Source of the DNA: Chrysomallon squamiferum
Lineage: Eukaryota > Mollusca > Gastropoda > Neomphalida > Peltospiridae
DNA: 64,000 bases
Direction: 5' to 3'
Assembly: GCA_012295275.1 (NCBI GenBank)
Contig: CM022670.1
Coordinates: 26,439,244-26,503,243 of the forward strand
Every line of letters begins with the position of its first letter. Position 1 is the first letter of the stretch. The translations under genes and the position numbers were made by a program. The notes under the pieces were generated by a model. The model made no database searches. It had not been told where the DNA came from and saw only the letters and a program-made list of their open reading frames with translations. Shown here piece after piece: positions 37,520-51,335 of the stretch.

Positions 37520-38114
37520 TAATAATAATAATAATTTGTATAGAATTAATTCCATTAAACATTTTTCTGTAGATATGACTGTTACAGGAAGCTGCCAATC
37601 CCAGTTCTACTGTTTTATCATAGTTTATCAAGATGTTTCCCAACGAAACGGTTCACAGATTTTAGAACGCAAGCTCATTCAAAGCAACAAAGGTTAATGG
37701 GAGATAACTCCTGCAAATTTACAGAATAACTTTCTAATTTGTAAAGCTTATCTAACAAGTTTGTAATTTTTGTTGATGCTTTGTAATTGCTGTGCTGTCT
37801 TCGGAACAGCAGAAACTTGGATTTATTGTTTATAGGAAGGAGACTGTTTCGATTACTGGCCTAAGCTCACTGAAAAGATTCATTTAAAATACAGTTATCT
37901 TTGGTTTTGCATTCAAGTGGTTTTATAAACTTTGCATACTGCCCAGATTTTTTTTTGATTTTTTTATTTGATACCGGAAATAATCTTTTCTAATAATAAA
38001 GTATCGCAATAAAAGTACATTCTGTTGAAACTGCATGGAGTAACTGGTAATAGTAACTGTGGTTTGATTATAATGAAAATATATCTTTTGAATTGCTTTT
38101 TTCTTTCTTACTTA

Positions 38115-38153
<39 letters not shown>

Positions 38154-38790
38154 TTATACCATTTTAAGTTGTTCTTCGAGGATTTTTATACATAACATTT
38201 CTTTTAACTTTAAATGGAGTTTCAAAATATCGACAGTCCTGAACTTAGGACATTGTTAGCTGTTAACAGTTTCTCATCAAACATAAAAGGTATTAAATAA
38301 AAATGTAATAATGTGCCTCTATAAGCATGTGAAAAAAGAAGAAGAGATTATGTACGGACAAATTAAACATGCAAGTGTTGTGGGCCAGTTTTTCCACCAG
38401 CATAAAACACTAAACGACTGCATTAGATACTAAATTCCTGTCAAAAGTTGACTTACGATTTCACTATTTAATTCGGTGGAGAATGTCAGTTAAAGATGGA
38501 TTTTTATAGATAACATATGACATATAGTTCTGTAGTTAATTCTTATCTTACAAACTGCAATGAGAATTAGTGACACCAGATTAATAAGAGTACCTCGAAA
38601 AGTACACAAGTTGCTCCAGTGGAATTACGACAGACTTCAAAGCAATTAACGAGCTAACAAAAGGTCTGTGTTTATAAGAAATTAAATTTGAAACCTGAAT
38701 TATATTTGAACGCGGGAAAGAAGATTTACATAATTCCCACGTATATTTAGAGATAATAATAAAAAAAAATTAAAAAAAAAAATAACAACA

Positions 38791-38830
<40 letters not shown>

Positions 38831-38940
38831 GTAGAGAAAAGAAAACTGAAAAATGTGTACAAAGATAAATATTTTGAATTATTGAAGGAAATTAGCTTTA
38901 AAAACTACAATTCGATTTTTTAATCTTTTATCTATTTGCA

Positions 38941-38986
<46 letters not shown>

Positions 38987-39979
38987 GTGGCTAGAGCAGT
39001 AGTAACAACACAGCAGCAGTAATACTAGCAACAGCTGAAGTAGTTATATCAGTTTATAGTTATAATTACAGACTATAGAATTCAGTTAATAATGTAAATT
39101 TGTTTAAAAGAATCTTTCAGTAATTTTCTCTTCTTTTTTCTTCCGTATTTTTTTTCTTTTTCTTTTTCTTTTTCTTTTAATTTTTTTATTTTTTTTTTTT
39201 ATTTTTTATTTTTTTTTTTTATATGTAATTCCTTTTTTCAATTATATATATTGATGTTTTAATTTATTTTCTCCATTTATTTATTCATTTATTTATTTAT
39301 TTTGTTTCTTCGAGATTACTATTATTATTACAATTAAAATAATAATAATAATAATAATAATCGTCCCTTAACTGTATTCATCTAAACACTATTCCTTTGC
39401 ACAGAGTACATTCTTCCATTTAAAACAGACCGCATCGTAGAAAAAATACCAGCATTCAACTTGAACAATTTTATACCCGGGCTGCCCCTTTTAATGCATT
39501 TCTCGTACGTTCTACAGGTGTACTACCGCACTGAAGCTGCATTAAAAATAACGAGCCGGTATGTTATTGGATTTCTCAGTGAGAAAGGCAAAAAAGAAAA
39601 AAAAAAAAAAAAAAAATCACTGAAGCCGATTATTAACTACTCAGAGCTCTAGAACTTTGCTTCAACGGTTTTCTGTCAAACTGCGGACCAGTCGATCAGT
39701 GTAGTGAGAAACCTGCCTACCTGGCTGCCTTCCTCAGACGAGGAGAAAGTGTAAAAACTTAGCTGTTTGTTTAAGTTGGGCACCATCGCAGCTTATCTGT
39801 CCAACAGACTTAGTGTTTTTCTTGCTTAATGCGGCGCGTTTGAGAAGATATTTATCCATTCATCGGAGTACGAATCTGTCGGCTACTTGAAAGAGTTGAC
39901 CGCAGCCCTCCTCCGAGCTCGCGCCCCCGCCCCCACTTTGAGGAGAGAGAAAAAAAATCTATTATTAGACAACAAAGAA

Positions 39980-40070
39980 CCAATGAGGATCCTTATTCTC
40001 GCCTGTTGAGTTGGGGTCTACATCAATTTATATACCGGGAGTCAGAGGTTGCGAGAGAGAGTCAGTCAGT
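39980..40070 (+). promoter_or_regulatory. Likely core promoter of TIKI (CCAAT, TATA, initiator)
   Basis: CCAAT at 39980-39984, TTTATATA at 40027-40034 and an initiator-like TCAGTC repeat at 40062-40069 sit in order 410-500 bases upstream of the TIKI start codon. They lie inside a locally GC-richer block (about 39650-40080). TATA-to-initiator spacing is about 35, slightly long. There is no transcript evidence; a TSS elsewhere remains possible. Confidence 0.4.
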
Positions 40071-40079
40071 TGGTATAAG

Positions 40080-40202
40080 ATGGTGAAGTTCTACGTTTTT
40101 GCGACACTTTTACTGAATACCTTCTCACACGAAGATAAGAAAAGGTCGACATTCTCTCAGCGATTACTAAGCCAACCAGTACCTTCGGACAGACGGTCGT
40201 AA
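40080..40202 (+). CDS. Upstream ORF in the TIKI 5' leader (40 aa)
   Basis: An ATG at 40080 opens 40 codons, beginning MVKFYVFATLLLNTF and ending PSDRRS with a stop at 40200. The hydrophobic N-terminus resembles a short signal peptide. It lies between the predicted TSS and the main ATG (40480). It might act as a regulatory uORF, be an alternative first coding piece, or be chance. There is no independent support for translation. Confidence 0.25.
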   Translation: MVKFYVFATLLLNTFSHEDKKRSTFSQRLLSQPVPSDRRS

Positions 40203-40479
40203 CGACTATGAGCGGAACATACAGAGTGATTCTGTCTTGACAAACAGACGACGAAAACTTTCTGTGTGCTTGTTCTCAGGATAACAGTATTTAAAAAAAA
40301 AAAATTTATTAATATTATTATTATTTTAATAATTCATACTTTCTGAATTTTTTTAATTTTTTTTTGAATTTTTTTATTTTTTTATTATTATTATTATTGT
40401 TTTGCCCACCGGAATATTTTGGTCAGGGCGGGGAGAAGCGAATGGACAGGGCAGGGTTTCTCCATGGATCGGAACCCCC

Positions 40480-40602
40480 ATGATGCGTAGTGTTGTGTTT
40501 GGAGGAACCTTGATATTTGTGTTGGCTGTTCTACATTCGTCCAGCGTCCTCTCGGACATCGATAGCTACAGGTCAAAGTGTTCCTCGGAAACACCCAAAA
40601 AT
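40480..40602 (+). CDS. TIKI: TIKI metalloprotease, exon 1 (signal peptide)
   Basis: The exon encodes 41 residues: MMRSVVFGGTLIFVLAVLHS, a typical secretory signal peptide, then DIDSYRSKCSSETPKN. It ends AAT|GTAAGG, a good donor at phase 0 that fits the phase-0 acceptor of the next exon. The frame remains open upstream to 40402, but with no in-frame ATG, so the ATG pair at 40480/40483 is the start. TIKI proteins enter the secretory pathway and act at the surface or in the ER/Golgi of Wnt-producing cells. The link to exon 2 over a 6.3-kb intron is inferred from phase, orientation and domain order. Confidence 0.75.
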
Positions 40603-40627
40603 GTAAGGTTATTTTTAAATTACCTTC

Positions 40628-40628
<1 letters not shown>

Positions 40629-40715
<87 letters not shown>
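40629..40715. repeat. (TC)n microsatellite at the start of TIKI intron 1
   Basis: About 43 TC units begin 27 bases after the exon-1 donor. Such a pyrimidine run so close to a 5' splice site could influence splicing by binding PTB-like proteins; that is inference only. Confidence 0.97.
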
Positions 40716-40718
<3 letters not shown>

Positions 40719-42175
40719 TTATCTTTTTCACTGTGTGCGGTGTGTTAGTGATCAGTTCGCACTATCTGTTTCAAATACCTAAGATAATAATTTAAAAATA
40801 TTCAAGTATATAATACAGTCGACCATTTTACACACAGTGCATATACATATATACTGCAGACGTACATATGCAACATACACAGGCACATGCACAAACATAC
40901 CCACACGTGCACAAACATACCCACACATGTACATCCCCATTCATGCATACAAACATAATAATAAAACTACAGCAATTTTTATGTTATTTATTTTTACTTT
41001 TATTTTTTAAACAAATCTCGTTAACTTGAGATTGTTTAAATTTGAGGCACCGTTTCAAATATTAACTTTCGGGGCGGATTAGAGGGGCCAATTCTTCTTC
41101 TTAAATAATAGCGCTGGCATAGTTACCAAGTGCTTCTGTATAAAAAGAAATATTTTAATTTATCATGAACGCTAGGCGACAGATACACGTCGGTTTAGTT
41201 TCAGTTAGACAATGCTTTACGTCGCCGTTCTCTCTAATACCTTTTTTTTTTTTTTTTTTTTTTTTTTTTCTTATGTCTCGTTTATTTTTTCTCTCTCTAT
41301 CTTATTTAGATTTTTATTTATTGTCTTTTCTTTTTTTTTTTTTTTTTTTTTTCCTTCTTTTTTTCTAATTCCGTTCTATTTGCTTTTGATCTGTTCTGTA
41401 AAAGGTTGAACGCTATTACATTTGAATTTATATTATTTGTAACGGGGTAAAAAACTAGATCTAGACTTAGCTGGCGAAGAAACGTACCCAGGCTTCAAAA
41501 GACTATGAATGAATAAAATCACCGCTTTATATTTTGTTTATTGTATTTATAATTAAATGTTTTTAAAGCTGATCGGAGTTCAGGGCAATTCTTTTTCTTA
41601 TTATTATCCCATTATAATATTTAGTTAGTGCCCGTCTGTTTACAGACTTTTGTAATTTTACTGAATCCACAGGTCCTGCATATCAGTCCATCAGTGATGT
41701 TTTTCAGTTTTTATTATTATTATTATTATTATTTAATCCTGTGTATTGGATTATAAACCACTTTGCAGCGAATATTAAGTTGTTTAACAGCAAAATAAAA
41801 TATACGTGTTAAATATATTAATTATAATATTCATGTATATTAAATATAGTTATATTAAAAAGACAGTAACCGTATTTTTAAAACCAGCTGATGGGAAATT
41901 AAAACCTTTAAACGTTTCTGAATCAAACTAAAATGAACACATGCCATCAATGGGAAAATTAGCTAACATAGTTTAATAAGTGACTTAAATACTTCGAATT
42001 ACTTTATTAACTAAATCAGTCTTGCAACATATTGAGTAAACTACCTCAGAACAAAATTCTAAAACAGTCACTCTTTAAATGGGAAATAAAAATGAATATA
42101 AAGTAAAAGAAAAAAAAAAACATTACAAACCGCATTTAAAAATATACAAATAATATATTACATATACACACACAC

Positions 42176-42207
<32 letters not shown>

Positions 42208-42629
42208 CACACTGCTTTTAGCCTGACAGTTGTGGAAGAAAACTGCACAGTGTAATAGATTGTTCTGTTTAACAACAAACAGCCCATGACGAAACAGTTT
42301 TTATTATAATTCAGATAATGAGATAAAAATATAATTTTGTACGAAAGTAAATAATTCAAGGAGAAAGAAAGATAATAACTTGCAAGTTGAACATATATAT
42401 CTTGCGATGACCAGAATTTTTATCGAACGGAAATGTATTTATTTCGATATATTTATTACCTCTTATTTATATATATATAACTATCGGTATATAATTAGTG
42501 TTTAATTGCTGGATTACATTTTAGAAGATTTTTTTATTATTATTTTAAAAAATAACAAAACAGATTTTATTATTTAAGAACGCATGACTACGCACTCGCT
42601 CGAGAGCGGGGTCTGGAGAAATAAAACAA

Positions 42630-42661
42630 ACACACACACAGACACAGACACGTACACACAG

Positions 42662-42706
<45 letters not shown>

Positions 42707-42799
42707 TAGACACACACACACACACACACGACACACATGCTACACACACATACACACGCACACATACATACACACAGACACGTAAACACAGACATACAC

Positions 42800-42841
<42 letters not shown>

Positions 42842-42924
42842 CGCTCACACACACACACACACATATATACACACACATACACACCCATACACACACACAC
42901 ACAGGCTCGCACACACACACACAT
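42630..42924. repeat. AC-rich composite array
   Basis: About 295 bases of (AC)n broken by GACACA, ATACAC and CTCGC pieces, a multi-slip dinucleotide array in TIKI intron 1. Cysteine/valine-rich and His/Thr-rich frames over it are artefacts. Confidence 0.95.
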
Positions 42925-44001
42925 TATTAAATGATAATGTTTCAGTCTGTCATGCTGGCTCATGTTTTCAGTGCACTGAATCTACAAAATGTACATCAGT
43001 GATAAATCTGTGCCTCGAAATGATAAAAATCTTGTTATAAAAAGTTATTAATATTCTGCTTCGTTTACACTTTATTTGTGATGCCGAACACAATTTGCAT
43101 TTAGTTTACTATTAGCTGTTGAATTACGCTAAAACGAGAGCGAGCGAGCAAGAGAGAGATAGATAGAGAAAGAGAGAGAGAATGAATGAGAGAAAAAGAG
43201 AGAATGAATGATGCTGTATTTCAGAAAGAGAAATATTCTAGTAAAATGCAGTGTGAAAATCAACGAGAGAGATATTTTATCTGTGTGAAAACAGAAAAAG
43301 AGACACAAAACATAACTAAAAGAAATAGAATATAATATAATAATTCTATTGCAGTATTGGTTAATCTTCTAAACTAAACGACTTGCTTGTGTATTGCACT
43401 ATCCATCCCATACATAACCTCACATATTTGCTTTCAGCTGTATACTCGTAAAATGTGAAACGAAATCCGCGATGAAACATATCACGTTACACACCTTCAA
43501 TTAAAATTAATATTTACTATCCACCCCTACAAGGATTAACCGTGCATTCGTTTCTTTTATCTTTTTTTATTATTATTATTTATTTATTTTTTATTTTTTA
43601 TTTTTTATTTTTTTTAAATTCATTCCCCCCCCCTCTTTTATTACCCCCTCTTTTAAATGTTGATAGATAGATTGTAGAACTTGCAATATTACCTTCGCAG
43701 ATTACGAGCCCCTGTCATGTTTGCACCTAAATAACCGATAAGTAAAGGTAGGCTTTAAAGGTGGAGGAAAAAAAAAACGTTTGAGTGATTTTTTTAAAAG
43801 ATTCTTTTAAACAGGTAGTCGCCTACACTTTATTTAATAAATGCGAATTTAGACCAAAGAAATTTGTGTAGCCTGTCTTGGTCAAATTTCTTGTTACAAA
43901 GAAATACATACGCAATGACATGTGAATATGTGTTTGTATATATACATAGGCTTCACACACACAGTTATATTTTATATGCACGTATATTCGCCAAATCTAT
44001 A

Positions 44002-44004
<3 letters not shown>

Positions 44005-44053
<49 letters not shown>

Positions 44054-44150
44054 AACATACGCACAGTCATACACACTCACGCGTTTATACTCAACCAATC
44101 ACACATGAATACGATCACCTCCACACACACACACACACACATCTTCACGT
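44005..44150. repeat. (AT)n followed by (AC)n
   Basis: About 20 AT units followed by degenerate AC runs to about 44150. Confidence 0.95.
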
Positions 44151-44177
44151 CCTGAGTTTTTGTAATGATTATTATTA

Positions 44178-44209
<32 letters not shown>

Positions 44210-45316
44210 AGTTATTAATAATAACAGCTCGTATCTTACTGTTCAAACTGCATGCAGCTCTTCGCCTCAACACACAATGGGTGTTACTTTCCCCTGTCCC
44301 CGTAACCGTTTCATTCCCTTCTCGGCGTTCAGACCCTTTCAATTTCAGTGGCAGGTTTTGCGCCGTTTTGTTTGTTCTTCTTCATCCAAAGTCAACCCGT
44401 CTGTGTGCGGAACAATGGCGTGCCACGGGGCACTTCTACCCTCTGCACTCCACAAATCTCCTGGTCTAAAGCCTGGCCGCTAAATAAATTGACAAAACTT
44501 AACAGTTTGGTGATATTTCTCTCAGCTTTTTTTTTTTTTTTTTTTTTTTATCACAATAACGTTATAAGATCATGTTCAATGGGACCGTAATAAAACAATA
44601 GAACCTGTATTGAGTGTGTGTGTGTGTGTGTGTGTGTGGCGATTTCATATTTATATTATATAATTTTCTTTTATCAATGTTTAGATTAATTATTTACAGT
44701 TTATTTTATCTCAGTAATCAGCGTGTGTTCTTAATATTTATCTTTTTTTACATTCGTATGCACAAAGACATCTCACTTTTACTAATTTTCAGAATAATTT
44801 ATAATCAAATTAAAATTCTGGGATTCAGTGCATTGTCTTGCTGCAAGTATGCGAGCGCCTGAAACCAATCTAAACTTGGAGCTGACCTTTTGATAAGGCG
44901 CTCACTTGAAATTCTTCCATCACTTCAGACTGAATTCTGTGTAATGTTAAGTTCGGTCCTCTGGGTAGTTAACAGCTGGGCGTAGGTCCTGCTCATGGGC
45001 AAGGAAGCCATTCAGTGCAGCCAGTTTAATGGTTAAGATCCTCATGTTAAAATTACCACCTTTGTATTATAATTAAATGTGCTGCCACTGAAGAATGTAG
45101 CCCAAATATTAAAAAGAAACTTTGAAACTGAGAAAGAAAACTTTCAAAGTGTTTACAAGTAAATCTTTTATATATATATATTATTGCATTATATTTGATA
45201 ATATCCATCTGTCAAGCTGTTCTTTGCGTTCTAATTGAAATGCTGCATAGATTGTTTTTCGCGTTTCTCTTTATATTTCTTTGATTCTCTCTCTCATTTC
45301 TCTTTACATTTATTTG

Positions 45317-45451
<135 letters not shown>

Positions 45452-46653
45452 TATTTATCTGTCTTCTTTTCTACTGCTTTCTTCTAGCTTTAATGTTTAA
45501 ACGAATCCATAAAGATGGAAAAGGAAAGTTCTCCTTTTTTATAATTAAAAATACTCTTTTATTTCATTTTATACCAGAATATTAATGTTCATCGTTGTGC
45601 TTTATGTTGTTTCGTTATTTACAGAGGTTTCTTTTCAAAACTTTAATTCTTATAAAATTCGACAATATCACTGTTTAACTTATCAGGATGCTTATCTTCT
45701 GCTTATTCGGGTTACAATGCACAACAACCAAACACAAAAGCATCGCTTAGGTTGCGAATCTTTTCACACATCTTCGCAAAGAACGTAAACTGATTTCCAC
45801 AAAAAGTGTTACTTTTCAGTCATCTAAATTCTTTTGTTAAAATTTCTTTAAAAATCAAACTTTGTAAAAAGCCTTTTGTAAGTGATCTCTCCAACGTACG
45901 TGATCTGCAACTGACAGCATTTGTCTCGTTAAGTTGTGTACGCGGAACCGAGCAGCAGTTTGTCTGTCCGAGGATACTGTTACTGTATTTAAATTAAATC
46001 GAGATCATTTTTATTTGTTAGCTGGGAGGGGTTTTGGGGGGAGGGGTTGTAGGTTTTTTTGTTTTTTACAGGTTTTTTTTTCTTTTTCTTTTTATTATTA
46101 TTATTTATATTTAATTTTTTTTAATTTTTATCAATTTTTTTATTATTATTTTTTTTTTTGTTTGTTGTATTTTGGGGGAACTTTTGTTTGTTTTTGTTTT
46201 GGCAGTTTTGGAAGAACTGAGCAGAAGATTTGAAAAATAAAATGTTATTATTAATTTTTGTCTACGTCTCTCACTGTTTTATTTTTTTTCATTTTAGGAT
46301 TTTAAAAATAATAAAACAGTATAATACAAAAAAAGAAAAAGAAAAAATCGCAATTTCTTTCTCCGAAGATTAAGTTGTCTTTAAATAAAACTTTAATACT
46401 AGATAAATTTAAAAATTAAAACTACTTTTATATACGAACGTTAAATTAACTGTGATATTGAACGTCTGATGTGTAATGTGTAAAGCTATATTTCTGATTA
46501 ATGCACTGAAAATAATATGAAAGAAAAAACCCTGTTTTTATTTGTCTTTATTAAGCGATTTAATTATATACACCAGACGATCTCGTTTCTATATTTGTTT
46601 TTATTTCTATTATGATTTTAAGGTTTATTTGTATGGTTTTTTTTTAAATGAAT

Positions 46654-46656
<3 letters not shown>

Positions 46657-46702
<46 letters not shown>
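46657..46702. repeat. Long T homopolymer
   Basis: More than 40 consecutive T's, 220 bases before TIKI exon 2. Homopolymers this long are often misassembled in length. Confidence 0.95.
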
Positions 46703-46703
<1 letters not shown>

Positions 46704-46923
46704 GTGTGTGTTTTATGAAATGAAACTATTTTCATATTAACAGTTACATTCATCATAATATCAGAATAATACAATCATCATAATCTTCATCATGAGTATC
46801 ATAATCATTATCATTATCAATTTCATTATTATTATCACCATCATCATAAGTAGTAGTAGTAGTAGTAGTATATAATATTTACTTTTAAAATTATTAAAAA
46901 AATTATTTTCTTGTGTTTCGCAG

Positions 46924-47484
46924 CAAAGTCATCTCAACTCGTTCCTATGGACCATTAACAGAGATCCGCCATCTTATCTCTTCGGCACGATCCACGTGCC
47001 GTACACGCGCGTCTGGGATTTCATTCCTGAGAACGCGAGACAGGCGTTTCGTCAGAGCGAGAACGTTTTCTTTGAACTGGACCTGACGGATCCCCAGACG
47101 ATTTCAGCCCTCTCCAACTGTCAGCTCCTCCCCCACGGCGAAAACCTGTCCAACGTCCTCCCGACGGATATCTACCAGCGCCTGAAACGCCACCTGGAGT
47201 ATGTCCGGACGAACATGCCGGACTGGATGTCAGCGGACCAGAAAGGACGAGGGATTTACGCCGACTATCTGTTCAACGCCATCGCCGGAAACTGGGAGCG
47301 AAAGAGACCCGTATGGGTTATGCTGATGATGAATTCGTTGACCGAGAGGGACATACAGTCCCGTGGTATTCCCGTTTTGGATTTATTTCTGGCACAGACT
47401 GCGGAACGAGTGGGCAAAGTTACCGGAGCCGTGGAAGTAGTCGAAGAGCAGTGTGTTCCTCTAAACGAGTTAAACTTCTCACAG
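46924..47484 (+). CDS. TIKI: TIKI metalloprotease, exon 2 (TraB/TIKI catalytic domain)
   Basis: A 187-codon exon, phase 0 at both ends: acceptor GCAG|CAAAGT, donor CACAG|GTTAGT. It begins [20 protein letters not shown] then GTIH; this GxxH (residues 62-65 of the joined protein) is the conserved metal-site motif of TIKI/TraB proteases. It continues [61 protein letters not shown] and [18 protein letters not shown], then [14 protein letters not shown], closely matching animal TIKI1/2 (TRABD2A/B). TIKI enzymes cut a few N-terminal residues from Wnt proteins, causing oxidation-linked oligomers that cannot bind receptor. The remaining catalytic half and C-terminal anchor are not in the window, so the gene extends past 64000 or its later exons are unrecognised. 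GC content and codon use stand out sharply from the flanks, as expected for constrained coding DNA. Confidence 0.95.
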
Positions 47485-48180
47485 GTTAGTCTTTACTTTC
47501 TGACGTCACCGTTAATTCCTCTTTGATTGTCCTTCTGTGGTGAAATCCCATGAACATGACACCCCCAAACCATCACTTAAGTATTCCGTCTTAAAAACCG
47601 ATATTGGCACTTTCATAAATGGTTTTTTTTTTTTGGGGGGTGGTTGCTGTCATCTTTTATCACAGATTATATGAAGCTGTTTAACTGTAGGATTAATTGG
47701 CCAAACAACTCATTTTATTAGTATTAAATACTGTTACCAGCTTCTGTCTATTTTCACCTTAACAAACTGGGCCAGCGATACTTCACTGGAAATAAATTTT
47801 TAATAAATTTAATACTTTAACATGATTTGAGCATCTGTCGTGACTGATAAAACATTTTGCAACTTGTCAACTTTAAAAACAAACAATCTGTTAATACCTC
47901 ATCCTCATACAAATTACTGGCACAACTGTTGATATCATCATCATCATCATCATCATAATTATTATTATTATTACTACTACTAATGCTATTACTAATAAAA
48001 GAGATCGACATTATGTCAGGTGTACTGAAATATTATCCTTTCATGCAATACTTCTAGAAATATAAAATAAAATCATATTCCTTTCTGATACAACAGCAGA
48101 ACAAAAAACAGGAATTCTGAACGTCAGTATAAAGCGAGTTTTGCACATGACAGCGGATCAAACGCGGGAATGTGACGTGT

Positions 48181-48240
48181 GCGTATGTTGTGAATTAAGT
48201 TCGGGTGTGTGCGTGTGTTGTGAATTAAGTTCGGGGTGTG
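48181..48240. repeat. Two tandem copies of a 30-bp unit
   Basis: The unit GCGTRTGTTGTGAATTAAGTTCGGG(G)TGTG occurs at 48181-48210 and 48211-48240 with about three differences. It sits in a GC-richer segment of the presumed TIKI intron. Confidence 0.85.
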
Positions 48241-48519
48241 TGCCGTGTCGGCACTGTACGGTAATTTACGGAGTTGAATTGCGAGTTACGACTTAAGCTG
48301 TTCGGAACGCCATTCCAACAGGTATATACATTTAAAACGTGCACCGCTTCATAGTTACCATTCTGTGTGACATTTCTCTAATAACTTGTACTGTGTGACT
48401 GTCAGGTATTGGTAATTGTTCATATATAGGTCGTGGATTAAAAAAAACCACGCTAGAAGGTGAACAGGTAATTTTTAGAATTTTTTGAATTTTTTTGAAT
48501 TTCATTTTAAGTGTTTATT

Positions 48520-48521
<2 letters not shown>

Positions 48522-48581
<60 letters not shown>
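48522..48581. repeat. (AG)n microsatellite
   Basis: About 30 uninterrupted AG units. Confidence 0.97.
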
Positions 48582-48583
<2 letters not shown>

Positions 48584-51291
48584 TTTTTTCGTTTATTTGT
48601 TCATTTCATTTATATATCATATGACTTATGAAATACATTATAATAATTAATTATAAAGAGAAACAATATATACACAAATGTCTGTATGTGTGCATGGGTG
48701 GTATATGTTTATATATGATGATTATATTAATTAAAAAGTATAGATAGCATTCTTTTATTTATTTACTTATTTATTTATTTAACAGTACGAATTTGTATTT
48801 AAACTTCAATCGAGATTTTTAAATTATTCTCTTTTTTATCTTTCATTTTCATACTTTATTTTTTTTTTCTTCAGTTCATTAGGGATGAAATACATGTACG
48901 TCTGCGTGTTTGGAATATGTATTTACCTGCCTTTATAAATAAGTAAATGCTATAAGAATGCATTCAGCTAACACGGAATGACAAAGTCACGTTTTATAAA
49001 TGAGGTAAACAGATAAAATGTCACGACTTCTACGTTTGTTAAATCATTTTTTAAAATATAATGCTTGGAATCTGCACTGTCTAACCAACAGAACAATTTT
49101 TCTGAGCTAATTTAAGTGTTTTGTACCAGCAATCGTCTTAACCACATTTATACGGTAATGTTATGGCGTAGAACAAGATGTGCCTAGTCCATATTTAAAA
49201 TGAAAATTCTAAATATGAAGAATCTACCTCAAATATTACAAGAACCATTCTTGTTTAAACTATTATTTCCGATGTAATGTAAGGACTGTAAGAAGTATGG
49301 TCCCAGAACACAAATAATGTGAGAGAAAAGAATAGAAAATTGATTTTGCATGTAATGTTCGGTATATAAAAATTAATAAGAGATCAGTAAACACAGACTT
49401 CATCTGAGTCTACCGACCGCGCCACGAATCTGTACTCAAAACTCTTATCTAATCTTTCCATATTTTCTTACATTTTTACTACCACGTATAGTGACTTTAT
49501 TAATAAGTAAATAAGGAAACAAACAAACGAACAAATAAATGAATAAATAAGAAAACTACTGTTGTTTTAGACTTTCCCACCCATTCTAGGTACGTGTTAA
49601 ATAAACGAGAAGAAGAGAACGGAGAGAGAAGAACGGTATTACACGAGTGAATCGCTTTCTCGTTTCTCTATTAAATTCTGTCGCTTGACTTGATCTGCGA
49701 ATTGCCGCTAATATCGTAAAATCCTTAATAACGAGACGGCGTCTCCGTAGCGCTCGTAACTCATCGTAATTTATGTCCGGTTATTCGGTAAGCTTCAGGT
49801 AATAGCCTTGTTCGTGTCCTATCCATTACTTCTGGTTTTATTGCAAGCTTGTAGAAAGAGAGAAAAATATCTCTGCCTTTCCCTGTAATAAACCGTAACA
49901 GGTGTCAGTGTTTGCTTAAGGAATTTTGAAACGAGAATCGTATCTTGGCGTTCAGGGGGAGTTATTTAATACACCCCGAGAATAGTATATTCGGCTTACA
50001 GTCGCCATCAACAGATAATGGTTAGAAATTCGTCTTGGTGTTGCCTTTCATTTTATATGACTTTTATGAATTTGCGGATAAACCACAAAGGTTTGGTAGA
50101 TAACATGGTCTTCTGAAAGGCTGCAAGATTATGCACGTGCATACCTTGCCAGATAAACACACACAACACAGATATACACAAACAAATGCACATACACACG
50201 TATCGCACGATTAAGGCACCAAATGCAGTCGTGTGTTCTCTCCTGTCTGTGATAAGATGCTAGTAAAAACACCTTGCCATTAACCAATACAGTTATGTAT
50301 GAAGTCATAAAATCGTGAATAAAATATTTCTTCGAGCTTTTGTTTTGAAACACTTACACAAATGTACATACTCTTATATACAACACACACACACTCGCAA
50401 AAGCGCGCGAACTCACACATACGCACACCCCACACAAACACAGACACACTAATACTGTAAAAGAAAACAAACAAATTAATGTTTATATATAATTCTAAAC
50501 ATGTTTCTACATCAATTAACTCTTCGCCTAATCACAGTTAACACTTATCTTGAACCTGTACTAATGTTTAGACGACCCCGCTAACCGCTGCCACGGCCTA
50601 TGCTAACTGTTACATAAACACGTCATTACACAGAGAAATGCCGTCATCCTTTGATGTGATGTGAAAAACACTTCCAGCAGAAAACTCGGAGTTTACCACA
50701 TGAGCCAGTAATTAATTGCAATTCTACGTTTATTTTCTTCCTCTTCTTCGTCTTGTGAATGCTTCTGAATGATCAAAGACAATTCTGAATAAAAGAGAAA
50801 AGAAATATTTGAATAAAATGTTTTGGCATGTTCAGTTTGTATATTCTTCTTTTCCTTTTGTCTGCGACTCTGTTTTTATTAATTTGTGAGGTGGAGGCTA
50901 GGGACCACTTAAACTGAGCAACATTTTCAATTTGGCCAGTGAAACTGGGTTTATCAGTGTAATATTATTAAATCTGTAAGATGATCAGTTAATTTTTTTT
51001 ATCCACGAATGAATATAGCTTACGTACCGAATTTCGAGCTCATTTCAGTTAAAAATAGCTTACTTTTTAATTTAAAAAAAAAAATTCTTTATTTGAGCGT
51101 CTTGTTAGTAAATATTCATAATACAGTTATGTATTTTGTTTTTGGTAATCGGACATCGGCATGGTAACATTATAACGGCCAACCATCATTATATCAAGTT
51201 TTACAATCAAAATTACAACAATAAGGTCGTACTGAAATCCCAAAGACAGTCATTTATTATAAATATAGATAATATATGTATTTTCAAATTT

Positions 51292-51335
<44 letters not shown>

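Noticed and set aside
40402-40479. Longer N-terminus for TIKI exon 1
   Set aside because: The frame is open but has no ATG; the ATG pair at 40480 directly precedes the signal peptide.
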